Assembly: GCF_000242895.2 (NCBI RefSeq)
Contig: NC_021171.1
Span: forward strand, 1,460,001-1,524,000
Length of the DNA: 64,000 nucleotides
Direction: 5' to 3'
DNA from: Bacillus sp. 1NLA3E
GTDB taxonomy: Bacteria; Bacillota; Bacilli; Bacillales; Cytobacillaceae
Shown: in pieces, positions 55,870 through 64,000 of the stretch
Layout: each line of letters begins with the position of its first letter
Numbering within the stretch: the first letter of the stretch is position 1
The notes under the pieces: model-generated
What the model was told of the DNA's origin: nothing
Databases searched by the model: none
What the model saw: the letters and a program-made list of their open reading frames with translations, nothing else
Made by a program: the position numbers and the translations under genes

Positions 55870-57075
55870 TTAAGCTAATTCTTTCATTCTTGTTTCTTTT
55901 CCGAGGAATAGAACAGACAGGGCACCGATGATAATAGCAACAGTGAAAATCGTGAAAATTACCGAGATGTCTGTTTTCTGAGCAACAAGATTACCGACCA
56001 ATAGGGGCCCAAATATTCCTCCGATTCGACCAAACGAGGCCGCCATACCGGCACCAGTACCGCGAATCACCGCTGGATATTGTTCTGGTGTATAAGCGTA
56101 CAAAGCACCCCATGCTCCTAAATTAAAGAAAGATAATAATGCGCCAAAAGTAATGAGAAGCGCTAGCGAACCGGCCTGGCCAAAGAAATAAGCGCTGATG
56201 GCGGTTCCAGTCAAATAGGTGACGAGGACAAATTTTCTTCCGAATTTTTCAATGAACCATGCCGCCGTAAAATAACCTGGTAACTGTGCAAGTGTCATGA
56301 TAAGAACGTATTGGAAGCTTTTTATTAAACTAAAGCCCTTCATGACCATGACGCTTGGGAGCCACATGAACATACCGTAATATGAAAAGACAACACAGAA
56401 CCATAAGATCCATAACATCGTCGTTTGAACTGTATGGGGTTTTGCCCAAACAGCCATAATATTTTGCGGAATGGAATTTTTAGCTTTCGCTTGTGGTGCG
56501 GAAAACTGTGGTGAATCAGGTAGTCCCATCCGCAAGTAAATGGCATAAAACGCTGGAATAGCACTGATGATTAATGCGGTTTGCCAACCGAATTTAGGAA
56601 TAATGAAAAAGGAAATAAGTGCAGCAATCAACCAACCACCAGCCCAAAAACTTTCAAGAAGCACGACAACACGGCCTCTTTTATCAGCAGAAACTACTTC
56701 GGAGACTAAGGTTGAAGCCACTGGGAGCTCCCCGCCTAAACCCATGCCAATCAAAAATCGTAAAATCATAAATATCGTTAAGGATGTTGCTAATGCGGAT
56801 AACCCGCTTCCTATTGAAAACAAAAGTAAGGTAATCACAAAAACTGACTTTCTTCCGACTCGGTCTGCCATAAGACCAAATATTAATGCGCCAACTGCCA
56901 TACCGATAGAGTTGATACTTCCAATCCACCCCATTTGTTGTGTGGAAAGCCCCCAGTCTTTTTGTAAGGCAGCAATGATAAACGATAACATCCCGACGTC
57001 CATTGCATCGAATAACCAGCCAAGGCCAGCAATCCCAAGCAGTCTACGCTCTGAAATCATTTTGTTTTTTTTCAT
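55870..57075 (-). CDS. niaP: MFS transporter NiaP-like (nicotinate/niacin uptake)
   Basis: A 401-residue major-facilitator protein with twelve hydrophobic helices. The first residues after the start, RRLLGIAGLGWLFDAMDVG, the loop 2-3 motif GLMADRVGRKS, and GMGLGGELPVASTLVSE are characteristic of the sugar-porter-like NiaP/YceI group, which imports nicotinate in B. subtilis. Substrate assignment is by similarity recalled from memory. I chose the ATG giving MKKNKMISERR after AGGAGAG; an upstream in-frame ATG precedes the site. Minus strand, divergent from tkt. Confidence 0.82.
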   Translation of the reverse strand: MKKNKMISERRLLGIAGLGWLFDAMDVGMLSFIIAALQKDWGLSTQQMGWIGSINSIGMAVGALIFGLMADRVGRKSVFVITLLLFSIGSGLSALATSLTIFMILRFLIGMGLGGELPVASTLVSEVVSADKRGRVVVLLESFWAGGWLIAALISFFIIPKFGWQTALIISAIPAFYAIYLRMGLPDSPQFSAPQAKAKNSIPQNIMAVWAKPHTVQTTMLWILWFCVVFSYYGMFMWLPSVMVMKGFSLIKSFQYVLIMTLAQLPGYFTAAWFIEKFGRKFVLVTYLTGTAISAYFFGQAGSLALLITFGALLSFFNLGAWGALYAYTPEQYPAVIRGTGAGMAASFGRIGGIFGPLLVGNLVAQKTDISVIFTIFTVAIIIGALSVLFLGKETRMKELA

Positions 57076-57186
57076 AAATACTATCTCTCCTATCATGTAT
57101 ATCCAGTATTCGTGTTTATTTTGTCCAACTTCCCTTGTGGCTCCTCCTAATTCCCTAATTAATTATTTTTAATAGTATCTTAACAG

Positions 57187-57198
57187 ATGTCTTTACAT
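57187..57198. promoter_or_regulatory. Palindromic site upstream of niaP, candidate NiaR operator
   Basis: ATGT-CTTT-ACAT contains TGTCTTTACA, resembling the TGTC(T)-(N)ACA core reported for the niacin repressor NiaR. It is about 112 bp upstream of niaP, near a weak minus-strand promoter (ATGACC-17 bp-TAAGAT). Tentative. Confidence 0.3.
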
Positions 57199-57337
57199 AG
57201 GTCATTACTTTTATCCTTTTAGCAAAAACTATAGGACTGAATATAAATGTTAACTTGGGGAAAATCTTTCCTTTGATAGGATGGTTATTTTCATACGAGT
57301 CAGAAATTAGTCTTTTTTTAAAAAAAGAGGGCACAAT

Positions 57338-57367
57338 TTGTTGTATAAAGGGGTTAAGAAATATAAT
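57338..57367 (+). promoter_or_regulatory. Sigma-A promoter of tkt
   Basis: TTGTTG (57338-57343), 18-bp spacer, TATAAT (57362-57367), 47 bp before the start codon. Confidence 0.6.
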
Positions 57368-57413
57368 ATAAAAAGAGTGAAGTATTGATTTTAAATAGGA
57401 AAGGATGACACGA

Positions 57414-59420
57414 ATGTTTGAAAAAATTGATTCATTATCAATAAATTCAATCCGTACCTTATCGATTGACGCGATAGAAAAGGCAAACTCTGGTCACCCG
57501 GGGATGCCGATGGGGGCCGCTCCAATGGCCTATACCCTATGGACACGGTTTATGAACCAGAACCCTAAAAATCCAGCATGGATCAACAGAGATCGCTTTG
57601 TGCTGTCAGCAGGTCACGGTTCAGCGTTACTATACAGCTTGCTCCATTTATCAGGCTATGATTTGTCATTGGAGGATTTAAAAAATTTCCGCCAGTGGGG
57701 TAGTAAAACTCCTGGACATCCAGAATTTGGTCATACGGTTGGAGTTGATGCAACAACGGGTCCACTAGGCCAAGGGATTGCAATGGCAGTTGGTATGGCA
57801 ATGGCAGAACGTCATTTGGCTGCAGAATACAATAAAGAAAACTTTGAATTAGTCGACCATTATACATACAGCATCTGCGGGGATGGAGATTTAATGGAGG
57901 GTGTTTCTGCGGAAGCCGCTTCCTTAGCTGCCCATCTACAATTAGGCAGATTAATTGTTCTTTATGATTCCAACGATATATCCCTTGATGGGGACTTGAA
58001 TAAGTCTTTCTCTGAAAGTGTTGAAGGCCGTTTTAAAGCTTATGGCTGGCAATATATTCGTGTAGAAGATGGAAATGATGTAGTAGCCATCGCTAAGGCA
58101 TTAGAAGATGCAAGATTAGATGAAAACCATCCAACCCTCATTGAGGTAAAAACAGTGATTGGATACGGTTCACCTAACAAATCAGGAAAATCGGATGCAC
58201 ATGGTTCACCACTTGGTGCCAGTGAGATAAAGCTTACGAAAGAAACCTATGAATGGTCTTTTGAAGAGGACTTCCATGTTCCTGAAGAGGTATATAATCA
58301 ATTTAAACAATTAGTGGCTGATAACGGTGAGAAGAAGGAAAAAGAATGGAATGACCTTTTTGTCCAATACAAAACAGTTTACCCTGAATTAGTTGTTCAA
58401 TTTGAATTAGGTGCAAAAGGTGAATTACCTGAAGGCTGGTCAAAAGATGTTCCGGTTTATGAAGAAGGTAAAAAATTAGCAAGTCGTGCATCTTCGGGCG
58501 AAGTCCTCAATGCTATTGCTAAAAATACACCATTCTTCTTTGGTGGTTCTGCTGACCTTGCTGGATCCAATAAAACCTTAATAAAAGGAGCAGGAGACTT
58601 TTCTGCGCAATCCTATGAGGGAAGAAATATCTGGTTTGGAGTTCGTGAATTTGCCATGGGTGCTGCTTTAAATGGGATGGCACTACACGGTGGTTTGAAA
58701 GTTTTTGGAGGAACGTTCTTCGTATTCTCTGATTACTTACGCCCTGCAATTCGTCTTTCTGCTTTGATGAAGTTACCAGTAACATTTGTCTTTACACATG
58801 ATAGCATTGCAGTTGGTGAGGATGGGCCTACCCATGAACCGGTTGAACAATTGTCTGCTCTTCGTGCAATGCCTGGTTTGTCTGTCATCCGCCCAGCGGA
58901 CGGAAACGAAACAGCCGCTGCTTGGAAATTAGCGCTTGAATCTCAATCGGTCCCTACGGCACTTGTGCTAACTCGTCAAGATCTCCCGACCTTAAGGGGA
59001 ACTGCTGAAAATGCCTATGAAGGTGTTTCTAAAGGGGCGTATGTTGTTTCTCCAGCAGGAAAACAAACTGCCGATGCGTTAATTTTAGCTGCCGGTTCTG
59101 AAGTTGGTCTAGCAGTTGAAGCACAAAAGGTTCTTGCAAGCGAAGGAATCGATGTATCAGTTATTAGCATGCCTTCTTGGGATCGCTTTGAGTCACAATC
59201 GAAAGAATACAAGGAGTCCGTTTTACCGAAAGCTGTTAAAAAGCGGTTAGGTATTGAAATGGCGGCGTCCTTTGGTTGGCATAAATATACTGGCGATGAA
59301 GGAGAAGTGTTGGCAATCGATCATTTTGGTGCCTCTGCTCCGGGTGAAAAAATTATGGAAGAATTCGGCTTTACAGTCGAGAACGTAGTAGCAAACGTCA
59401 AGGCTTTATTAACAAACTAA
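57414..59420 (+). CDS. tkt: Transketolase
   Basis: TPP-dependent enzyme of the pentose-phosphate pathway, exchanging two-carbon units between sugar phosphates. The 668-residue protein has the N-terminal substrate/TPP region ([19 protein letters not shown]), the TPP-Mg motif [13 protein letters not shown] through [10 protein letters not shown], the Pyr domain ([34 protein letters not shown]) and a C-terminal domain. The second ATG (MFEKIDSL) is spaced better from AGGAAAGGAT than the first. Followed by a terminator. Confidence 0.96.
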   Translation: MFEKIDSLSINSIRTLSIDAIEKANSGHPGMPMGAAPMAYTLWTRFMNQNPKNPAWINRDRFVLSAGHGSALLYSLLHLSGYDLSLEDLKNFRQWGSKTPGHPEFGHTVGVDATTGPLGQGIAMAVGMAMAERHLAAEYNKENFELVDHYTYSICGDGDLMEGVSAEAASLAAHLQLGRLIVLYDSNDISLDGDLNKSFSESVEGRFKAYGWQYIRVEDGNDVVAIAKALEDARLDENHPTLIEVKTVIGYGSPNKSGKSDAHGSPLGASEIKLTKETYEWSFEEDFHVPEEVYNQFKQLVADNGEKKEKEWNDLFVQYKTVYPELVVQFELGAKGELPEGWSKDVPVYEEGKKLASRASSGEVLNAIAKNTPFFFGGSADLAGSNKTLIKGAGDFSAQSYEGRNIWFGVREFAMGAALNGMALHGGLKVFGGTFFVFSDYLRPAIRLSALMKLPVTFVFTHDSIAVGEDGPTHEPVEQLSALRAMPGLSVIRPADGNETAAAWKLALESQSVPTALVLTRQDLPTLRGTAENAYEGVSKGAYVVSPAGKQTADALILAAGSEVGLAVEAQKVLASEGIDVSVISMPSWDRFESQSKEYKESVLPKAVKKRLGIEMAASFGWHKYTGDEGEVLAIDHFGASAPGEKIMEEFGFTVENVVANVKALLTN

Positions 59421-59434
59421 CGCTTGATAACTTT

Positions 59435-59467
59435 GGAACGAATCTAATGATTCGTTCCTTTTTTTCG
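59435..59467 (+). terminator. Terminator after tkt
   Basis: GGAACGAATC-TAAT-GATTCGTTCC followed by TTTTTTT. Confidence 0.9.
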
Positions 59468-59592
59468 TTACAAAGAGTGTTAACTAGATATAATCAATTA
59501 CATTTATCACACATTTTAATAAAGACACAAATTATTCAATCGCTCGTCACATTTTGGAAACAACTCCAACATTTACAATAATGATTTTGTAA

Positions 59593-59598
59593 TATAAT
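59593..59598 (+). promoter_or_regulatory. -10 element of the cydAB promoter
   Basis: TATAAT 41 bp before cydA with a poorly spaced TTTACA upstream (15 bp). Another TATAAT lies at 59489-59494. I see no clear Rex or Fnr operator in this region. Confidence 0.4.
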
Positions 59599-59639
59599 AA
59601 ATCCGTAATAAGAATTATTGTAAATTGGAGGAGAGTTTT

Positions 59640-60989
59640 ATGGATGGAGTATTGATGTTGAGCAGGCTGCAATTTGCGATAACGGTTTTTTACCACTTCC
59701 TGTTCGTGCCATTGACTTTAGGACTAGTTATTCTAGTAGCGGTGATGGAAACGAACTATGCAAGATCAGGTAATCAGCTATATCGAAACATGGCTGATTT
59801 TTGGGGAAAGCTGTTTTCAATTAATTTTGTTCTAGGAGTTATAACTGGAATCACAATGGAATTTCAGTTTGGAACAAACTGGTCAGAATACTCCAAGTAT
59901 ATGGGGGATATATTTGGATCTCCGCTTGCTATTGAAGCATTACTAGCGTTTTTTCTAGAATCAACGTTTATGGGAATCTGGTTATTTGGGAAAAATAAAT
60001 TCTCACCAAAAATGCGGGCCATCTCAATTTGGATGGTAGCACTAGGAACCAATATTTCCGCACTTTGGATTATTACTGCGAATGGATTTATGCAAAATCC
60101 GGTTGGGTATGTATTACGAAATGGTCGAGTTGAGCTTGATAGCTTTAGTGCACTTGTAACAAATCCATATGCATGGCGCATGTTTTTTCATACAGTTATT
60201 GCTTGTTACATAGTTGGCGCATTCTTTGTTATGGCGGTCAGTGCCTATCATTTGTTAAGAAAGAACAAAGTGGACTTTTTCAAAAAATCATTCAAGTACG
60301 GTCTGGTAATGGCGTTGTTTGCTTCAACGGCTACTCCGTTTTTAGGGCATCAATCGGGAGTATTTGCCACAACCATTCAGCCAGCAAAAGGGGCCGCAAT
60401 GGAAAGTGTTTGGGAAACCCAAACCGACATGCCTTTTAGTCTAATTCAAATTCCAGACGCAAAAAATCATCGCAATTCAGTTGAAGCACTAACGATACCA
60501 AAGCTTGGTAGTTTCTTTTATACCAATTCTTTTAATGGTAAGGTAACTGGTCTAAATGATATTCCGAAAGACGAACGACCAAATGTTAACTTAGTTTTCT
60601 ATAGTTTCCGGGCAATGATCGCCCTTGGTCTACTTTTCTTGGCCATTTCCTGGTATGGCTTGTACCTTTATCGGAAAAATCGCCTAGTAGAATCTAAAAG
60701 GTATTTAAAACTAGTTCTTTATTCGGTGTTATTACCTTATCTAGCTATCAATCTTGGATGGATGGTTGCCGAAGTAGGGCGTCAACCGTGGGCAGTGTAT
60801 GGTCTAATGAAGACAGCTGATGCTGTTTCACCTATTTCGCTTGGCCAGATTTGGTTTTCACTAGCCGGACTAGTGGTCTTTTATACAATTTTATTAATTG
60901 CCGATGTTTACTTAATAATCAAATATGCAAGAAAAGGACCTGAAGGGGTAAAAGAAGAAAAGGGAGGGGTCGAAAGCTATGTCTCATGA
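59640..60989 (+). CDS. cydA: Cytochrome bd ubiquinol/menaquinol oxidase subunit I
   Basis: Quinol-oxidising, oxygen-reducing subunit of cytochrome bd in the cytoplasmic membrane. The 449-residue protein has about nine helices. Heme ligands and conserved residues are visible: H19 (VFYHFLF), E99 and E107 (AIEALLAFFLES), H184 (MFFHTVIACY), and GRQPWAVYGLMKTADAVS in the C-terminal part. The short sequence fits the short Q-loop class of Firmicutes. The ATG after GGAGGAGAG gives E. coli-like residue numbering. cydB overlaps the end by 11 bases. Confidence 0.94.
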   Translation: MDGVLMLSRLQFAITVFYHFLFVPLTLGLVILVAVMETNYARSGNQLYRNMADFWGKLFSINFVLGVITGITMEFQFGTNWSEYSKYMGDIFGSPLAIEALLAFFLESTFMGIWLFGKNKFSPKMRAISIWMVALGTNISALWIITANGFMQNPVGYVLRNGRVELDSFSALVTNPYAWRMFFHTVIACYIVGAFFVMAVSAYHLLRKNKVDFFKKSFKYGLVMALFASTATPFLGHQSGVFATTIQPAKGAAMESVWETQTDMPFSLIQIPDAKNHRNSVEALTIPKLGSFFYTNSFNGKVTGLNDIPKDERPNVNLVFYSFRAMIALGLLFLAISWYGLYLYRKNRLVESKRYLKLVLYSVLLPYLAINLGWMVAEVGRQPWAVYGLMKTADAVSPISLGQIWFSLAGLVVFYTILLIADVYLIIKYARKGPEGVKEEKGGVESYVS

Positions 60990-62004
60990 TTTCTTTGCAG
61001 TAACGTGGTTTGGGCTTTGGGGTCTCATTTGGACCGTTTATTTAATGCTTGATGGATATACACTCGGGACTGGCATGATCTTTCCGTTTGTCGCCAAAAA
61101 TCGGCAGGAGCGGAACCAATTGCAGGAAGCTATCGGACCTTTCTGGGGTGGAAATGAAGTTTGGCTCATCACTGCAGGTGGTGCAACCTTCGCAGCCTTT
61201 CCTGGCGCGTACGCAGATATGTTTTCCTTCCTTTATGAAGCAATGTTCTTAATTTTGTTTTCCTTGTTTATCAGGGCAACTGGGCTAGAGTTTATGCACA
61301 AGTCCGATTCACCAAGATGGCAATCAGTCTGGAAATGGGCCTTTGCTGTATCTAGTTTCTTAATTGCTCTTCTCTTCGGTGTCGCTTTTGCGAATCTTTA
61401 CCGTGGCATTTTAATCGGAGAAAATGGGTATGAGGGAAATCTGTTAAGTTTGTTAAATCCATATGGAATTCTTGGTGGAGTCCTATTTGTTTCCATGTTT
61501 TTGTTATCAGGTTCACTTTGGATTCAATTAAAGACAGTAGGGGATACAGCAAAGCGGTCACTTAAGTTATCGCGAACCTTTGCAATGATAGCGGCAGCCG
61601 TTTTAGCCATCTTTTTTGTCGCAACGATGAATTTAACGCCACTGGCTGACAATTTTAATGGACTACCGATCCTCTGGATTATTCCAAGTTTATCATTGTT
61701 AGCCATTTTAGGTGCTGTGGCCTTTGTCTTCAAAGAAAAAATAGGCGCAGCATTCACCGCAGTTTGTCTTGCCATCGTTACGCAAATGGCAACAGGATTT
61801 GTAGGAATGTTTCCAAATATGCTTCCTTCAAAAATTGATGATAGTTTTAGCGTCACTTTGTATAATGCGGCTGGAAGTACGCTGAACTTAAAGATCATGC
61901 TAACAGTTGCCTGTATTTTTGTTCCAATCGTCATTGCCTATCAGATTTGGAGCTATGTATTATTTAAAGATAAAATAGTAAAAGAGAGTGCAAAGGGGTA
62001 TTAA
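60979..62004 (+). CDS. cydB: Cytochrome bd oxidase subunit II
   Basis: Partner subunit of CydA, 341 residues with eight or nine membrane helices. Conserved segments include LDGYTLGTGMIFPFVAK near residue 27 and GPFWGGNEVWLITAGGATF near residue 52. The start lies inside the end of cydA after AGGGAGGGG, so translation is coupled. In B. subtilis cydAB is followed by the exporter genes cydCD; here a terminator follows directly and cydCD are not in the window. Confidence 0.93.
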   Translation: MSHDFFAVTWFGLWGLIWTVYLMLDGYTLGTGMIFPFVAKNRQERNQLQEAIGPFWGGNEVWLITAGGATFAAFPGAYADMFSFLYEAMFLILFSLFIRATGLEFMHKSDSPRWQSVWKWAFAVSSFLIALLFGVAFANLYRGILIGENGYEGNLLSLLNPYGILGGVLFVSMFLLSGSLWIQLKTVGDTAKRSLKLSRTFAMIAAAVLAIFFVATMNLTPLADNFNGLPILWIIPSLSLLAILGAVAFVFKEKIGAAFTAVCLAIVTQMATGFVGMFPNMLPSKIDDSFSVTLYNAAGSTLNLKIMLTVACIFVPIVIAYQIWSYVLFKDKIVKESAKGY

Positions 62005-62041
62005 AATAGGGGGATTCACAAAGGGGTATTAACATTAGGGG
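61991..62041 (+). repeat. 28-bp tandem duplication at the 3' end of cydB
   Basis: CAAAGGGGTATTAAAATAGG (from 61991) recurs as CAAAGGGGTATTAACATTAG from 62019, an offset of exactly 28 bp. The first copy contains the cydB stop; the second lies just before the terminator. Confidence 0.8.
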
Positions 62042-62074
62042 AGCCGAAGCCTATCGGCTCCTCTATATTATTTT
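62036..62074 (+). terminator. Terminator after cydB
   Basis: AGGGGAGCCGA-AGCCTA-TCGGCTCCTCT followed by ATATTATTTT. Confidence 0.75.
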
Positions 62075-62123
62075 CAAAGGTTAAAAAAGTTGAGTATTTC
62101 TATTATTAAAATAAATATTCAAA

Positions 62124-62130
62124 TTCGACA
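62124..62130 (-). promoter_or_regulatory. Spo0A box upstream of sirA
   Basis: TTCGACA is the exact reverse complement of the 0A box TGTCGAA. A second, weaker box (TTTGACA, one mismatch) lies 22 bp downstream at 62146-62152, and TATAAT is at 62184-62189. sirA is Spo0A-activated in B. subtilis. Confidence 0.6.
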
Positions 62131-62224
62131 AAAATAGTGGTTGTTTTTGACACTGTAAGACAAACCTCCCATTGACTTTTTTCTATAATAAGTAAAAAGA
62201 GATTGTTCAATAAGGGGGAGTATG

Positions 62225-62665
62225 ATGAGATCCTATCATGTATATTTAATAGAAGATGAATTTGCCTCCCATTATTATGGAAGAGAACAGATGTTTTATC
62301 AGTTATTTCTCGATAAAGAGCGTTCTCAGGGAGAATTAAAATCGATTATTGAGAAACAAATCCAATATATAACAAAACCGATTCCGAGTTTGCGGGTTCA
62401 TAAGAATATAAATCAGAAGTTAAGTAAAAATAAGGATTTTCGCTTTGAGAACGGAGCATACTATATAGAAAGAAATGGTTTATTCAGTGCGGCAAGACTT
62501 GAAATAACTGAGCGGTTTGCTAGAGTGGATTCGAAAGGAAACTTTGATTCGGAAACAATCTTTTTTGAAGCGCTTCGTCAGAGCGAGCCTTCTTTTCTGG
62601 CAATTGACCTAAAGCATGATCGGTATGGCTGGCTTAATCCAATTAAAGAAAGAAAATTTGTCTAA
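62225..62665 (+). CDS. sirA: Sporulation inhibitor of replication SirA
   Basis: Binds DnaA domain I to prevent new replication rounds once sporulation begins. The 146-residue protein begins MRSYHVYLIEDEFASHYYGRE and has the conserved FLAIDLKHDRYGWLNP near the C-terminus. The second of two neighbouring ATGs is better spaced from AGGGGGAG. Its upstream region carries a Spo0A box. It lies between cydB and yneF, close to tkt as in B. subtilis (yneE). Confidence 0.9.
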   Translation: MRSYHVYLIEDEFASHYYGREQMFYQLFLDKERSQGELKSIIEKQIQYITKPIPSLRVHKNINQKLSKNKDFRFENGAYYIERNGLFSAARLEITERFARVDSKGNFDSETIFFEALRQSEPSFLAIDLKHDRYGWLNPIKERKFV

Positions 62666-62752
62666 ATCGCACAAAAATCGGTGCAAATATTGTATAATTA
62701 CGTTTGGTCTAGTACACTGTATGATAGACAACATGAAGGAGGAAGTTTATAT

Positions 62753-62965
62753 ATGTGGCAACTTATTCTAGTTGGTATACTAGCACTAGTCGCTGGTGTA
62801 GCTCTAGGATTTTTCATTGCTCGGAAATATATGATGAGCTATTTAAAGAAAAATCCGCCAATCAATGAACAAATGTTAAAAATGATGATGATGCAAATGG
62901 GCATGAAACCATCGCAAAAGAAAATCAATCAAATGATGAACGCCATGAATAAACAATCAAAATAA
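62753..62965 (+). CDS. yneF: YneF family protein
   Basis: A 70-residue membrane-anchored protein of the UPF0154/YneF family: one N-terminal helix (about 3-25) with a GxxxG-like face, then a Met-rich, basic cytoplasmic part ([20 protein letters not shown]). The ATG follows GAAGGAGGAAG. A TATAAT at 62693-62698 may be its promoter. Function unknown. Confidence 0.9.
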   Translation: MWQLILVGILALVAGVALGFFIARKYMMSYLKKNPPINEQMLKMMMMQMGMKPSQKKINQMMNAMNKQSK

Positions 62966-62972
62966 TTGAGAC

Positions 62973-63004
62973 AAGCACTCCATTCATATGTGAGTGCTTT
63001 TTTC
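62973..63004 (+). terminator. Terminator after yneF
   Basis: AAGCACTC-(11 nt)-GAGTGCTT followed by TTTTCTTT. Confidence 0.8.
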
Positions 63005-63037
63005 TTTATTAGAAGCTCCATTTAAACAGTGCATAGA

Positions 63038-63070
63038 AAAAGACCAAATCCGAGGATATGGTCTTTTTTC
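63038..63070. terminator. Second hairpin downstream of yneF
   Basis: AAAAAGACCA pairs with TGGTCTTTTT, with A and T runs on both sides; it could act in either direction. Confidence 0.6.
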
Positions 63071-63396
63071 ACATATATAGGTAATTTATTTTATTATTAG
63101 TGAACATTTTGTTACTAAATTGCCCGTTTTTTGATTTGATACACAAATGTAATATAACTATTACTTAAATGACAAAATTAGATGTTATACTTCTAAATGT
63201 GACAAAAAGAGATGAAAAGGCTATTATTTATGTTTTTTGTCTCATGTTTTTGGGGGCAACTAGATTAATGTAAAGTTGTTTTACATAGAATATTGTCAAA
63301 TTGTGCCGAGTATCTCGTTAATAATAGGCTAAATATTTTTAATTGATTACTAGAAATAGGCTTAGTAATTTGTCAAAAGAAAGCAGGGGAATCGAT

Positions 63397-64000
63397 TTGA
63401 AGAAAAAGATAACTGCACTTGGGACTATCGTTATTTTAGGCATCAGTAGTATAGCTTCTATACCAGCAGTAAAGGCTGAATCAAATCTGCAAAGTATTCA
63501 AGGACAACGTTCTGGTATTCAAGTAGGAATTACTCAAGCAAATGCAGAAATTTCACAAGTTCAAAATGAACTTGCAAGTTTAAATGAACAAATTAAAAGA
63601 GTTGACCAAGCAATTCAAGATAATAATAACATGATAGCTCAAACACAAGTAAAAATGGCTGCATCTCAAACTGAAGTTCAGCAGCTTAATGATGAAATAA
63701 CTGTTATTAAAGATAGAATTGAAAAACGTAATAATGTATTAAAAAAGCGTGCCCAATCTTTTCAAGAAAGTGGCGGCCAGGTAAGTTATTTTGATGTATT
63801 GCTTGGGGCTTCAAGCTTCAGTGACTTCGTTAATCGAATTGGGGCAGTTGCAACAATTGTCGAAGCTGACCAAGATCTAGTAAAACAGCATGAAGCAGAT
63901 AAACAGGAAATACAAGATAAGCAAGCTGCAGTCGAACAAAAGCTTGCTGAATATAAGAATATGATGACCGAATTTGAGGGTATGCAAGCGCAGATTAACG
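63397..64000 (+). CDS. Secreted coiled-coil protein, CwlO/PcsB-like peptidoglycan hydrolase N-terminus (partial at window edge)
   Basis: The first 201 codons of a secreted protein that runs off the right edge. The TTG start follows CAGGGG. The signal peptide (KKKITALGTIVILGISSIA, cleavage likely after VKA at residue 27) is followed by a long coiled coil rich in Gln, Asn and Glu (about 28-200) with the YFDVLLGASSFSDFVNRI segment typical of the CwlO/PcsB N-terminal domain, which FtsEX contacts. The catalytic domain (NlpC/P60, CHAP or M23) lies outside the window, so the enzymatic class cannot be stated. Confidence 0.8.
   Translation, partial: MKKKITALGTIVILGISSIASIPAVKAESNLQSIQGQRSGIQVGITQANAEISQVQNELASLNEQIKRVDQAIQDNNNMIAQTQVKMAASQTEVQQLNDEITVIKDRIEKRNNVLKKRAQSFQESGGQVSYFDVLLGASSFSDFVNRIGAVATIVEADQDLVKQHEADKQEIQDKQAAVEQKLAEYKNMMTEFEGMQAQIN

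Larger units (their letters stand above)
57076..57413. other. Divergent intergenic region niaP/tkt
   Basis: This 338-bp region holds the niaP promoter region (minus strand) with a palindromic candidate NiaR site, and the tkt promoter. No gene seen. Confidence 0.6.
62966..63396. other. Intergenic region between yneF and the CwlO-like gene
   Basis: This 431-bp AT-rich gap holds two hairpin terminators and a perfect inverted repeat (ATGTAAA-GTTGT-TTTACAT, 63268-63286). It should contain the promoter of the downstream secreted protein, which I cannot place with confidence. Confidence 0.6.

Noticed and set aside
59421-59639. Rex or Fnr operator before cydA
   Set aside because: No TTGTGA-N6-TCACAA or TGTGA-N6-TCACA palindrome is present; isolated TCACA words do not pair.

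Overview
The window is the chromosome of an AT-rich, spore-forming member of the Bacillaceae. Protein sequences and gene order closely follow the Bacillus subtilis asd-dapG-dapA-rnjB-tepA-spoIIIE ... recA-rny-ymdB-spoVS ... mutSL ... miaA-hfq ... glnRA-lexA-yneA ... tkt ... sirA-yneF stretch. The dispersed repeats and the inserted operons suggest a Neobacillus/Bacillus-type species rather than B. subtilis itself; this assignment is inference. No prophage, transposase, rRNA, tRNA or CRISPR array was seen. Nearly all genes lie on the + strand; the exceptions are mreBH, a TRIC-type channel gene, lexA and niaP.

Layout. 1-2.6 kb: lysine/diaminopimelate genes (asd 3' end, dapG, dapA). 3.1-8.5 kb: RNase J2, TepA, YlzJ and the SpoIIIE DNA translocase. 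8.9-14.5 kb: a GntR regulator and a BMP-type nucleoside ABC transporter operon. 15-22.5 kb: the ymfF-ymfH-ymfI-ymfJ-ymfK-rodZ-pgsA-cinA block. 23-27 kb: recA, rny, ymdB, spoVS. 27.7-30.3 kb: a 2-oxoacid:ferredoxin oxidoreductase (korAB). 30.8-34.3 kb: the fructose operon fruRKA. 34.6-42.5 kb: miaB, ricA, cotE, mutS, mutL. 42.6-51.3 kb: an unknown membrane protein, mreBH, miaA, hfq, a DUF1360 protein, spoVK, a TRIC channel, hflX and ynbB. 51.4-53.3 kb: glnRA. 53.7-55.8 kb: the SOS cluster lexA/yneA-yneB-ynzC. 55.9-63 kb: niaP, tkt, cydAB, sirA, yneF. The right edge cuts the N-terminal part of a secreted CwlO/PcsB-like protein.

Functionally the window is core metabolism and cell-cycle machinery: diaminopimelate for wall and spores, sporulation (spoIIIE, spoVS, cotE, spoVK, sirA, ricA), the SOS response (recA, lexA, yneA with several LexA boxes), mismatch repair, RNA decay and modification (rnjB, rny, hfq, miaA, miaB), nitrogen control (glnRA with two GlnR operators), and carbon and redox metabolism (fru, tkt, cyd, kor).

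The least explained material is intergenic. (i) Four copies of a roughly 125-bp GC-rich palindromic element sit in gaps between transcription units, and the stem nearest their ends shows compensatory changes. (ii) Two arrays of degenerate tandem repeats have different core sequences but the same ~21-bp period and a shared CCCCAAAA block, upstream of cotE and downstream of mreBH. (iii) recA has a long structured leader. (iv) Several operator-like palindromes lie at promoters. I found no clearly new multi-gene system; these DNA-level structures are the best candidates for something undescribed.
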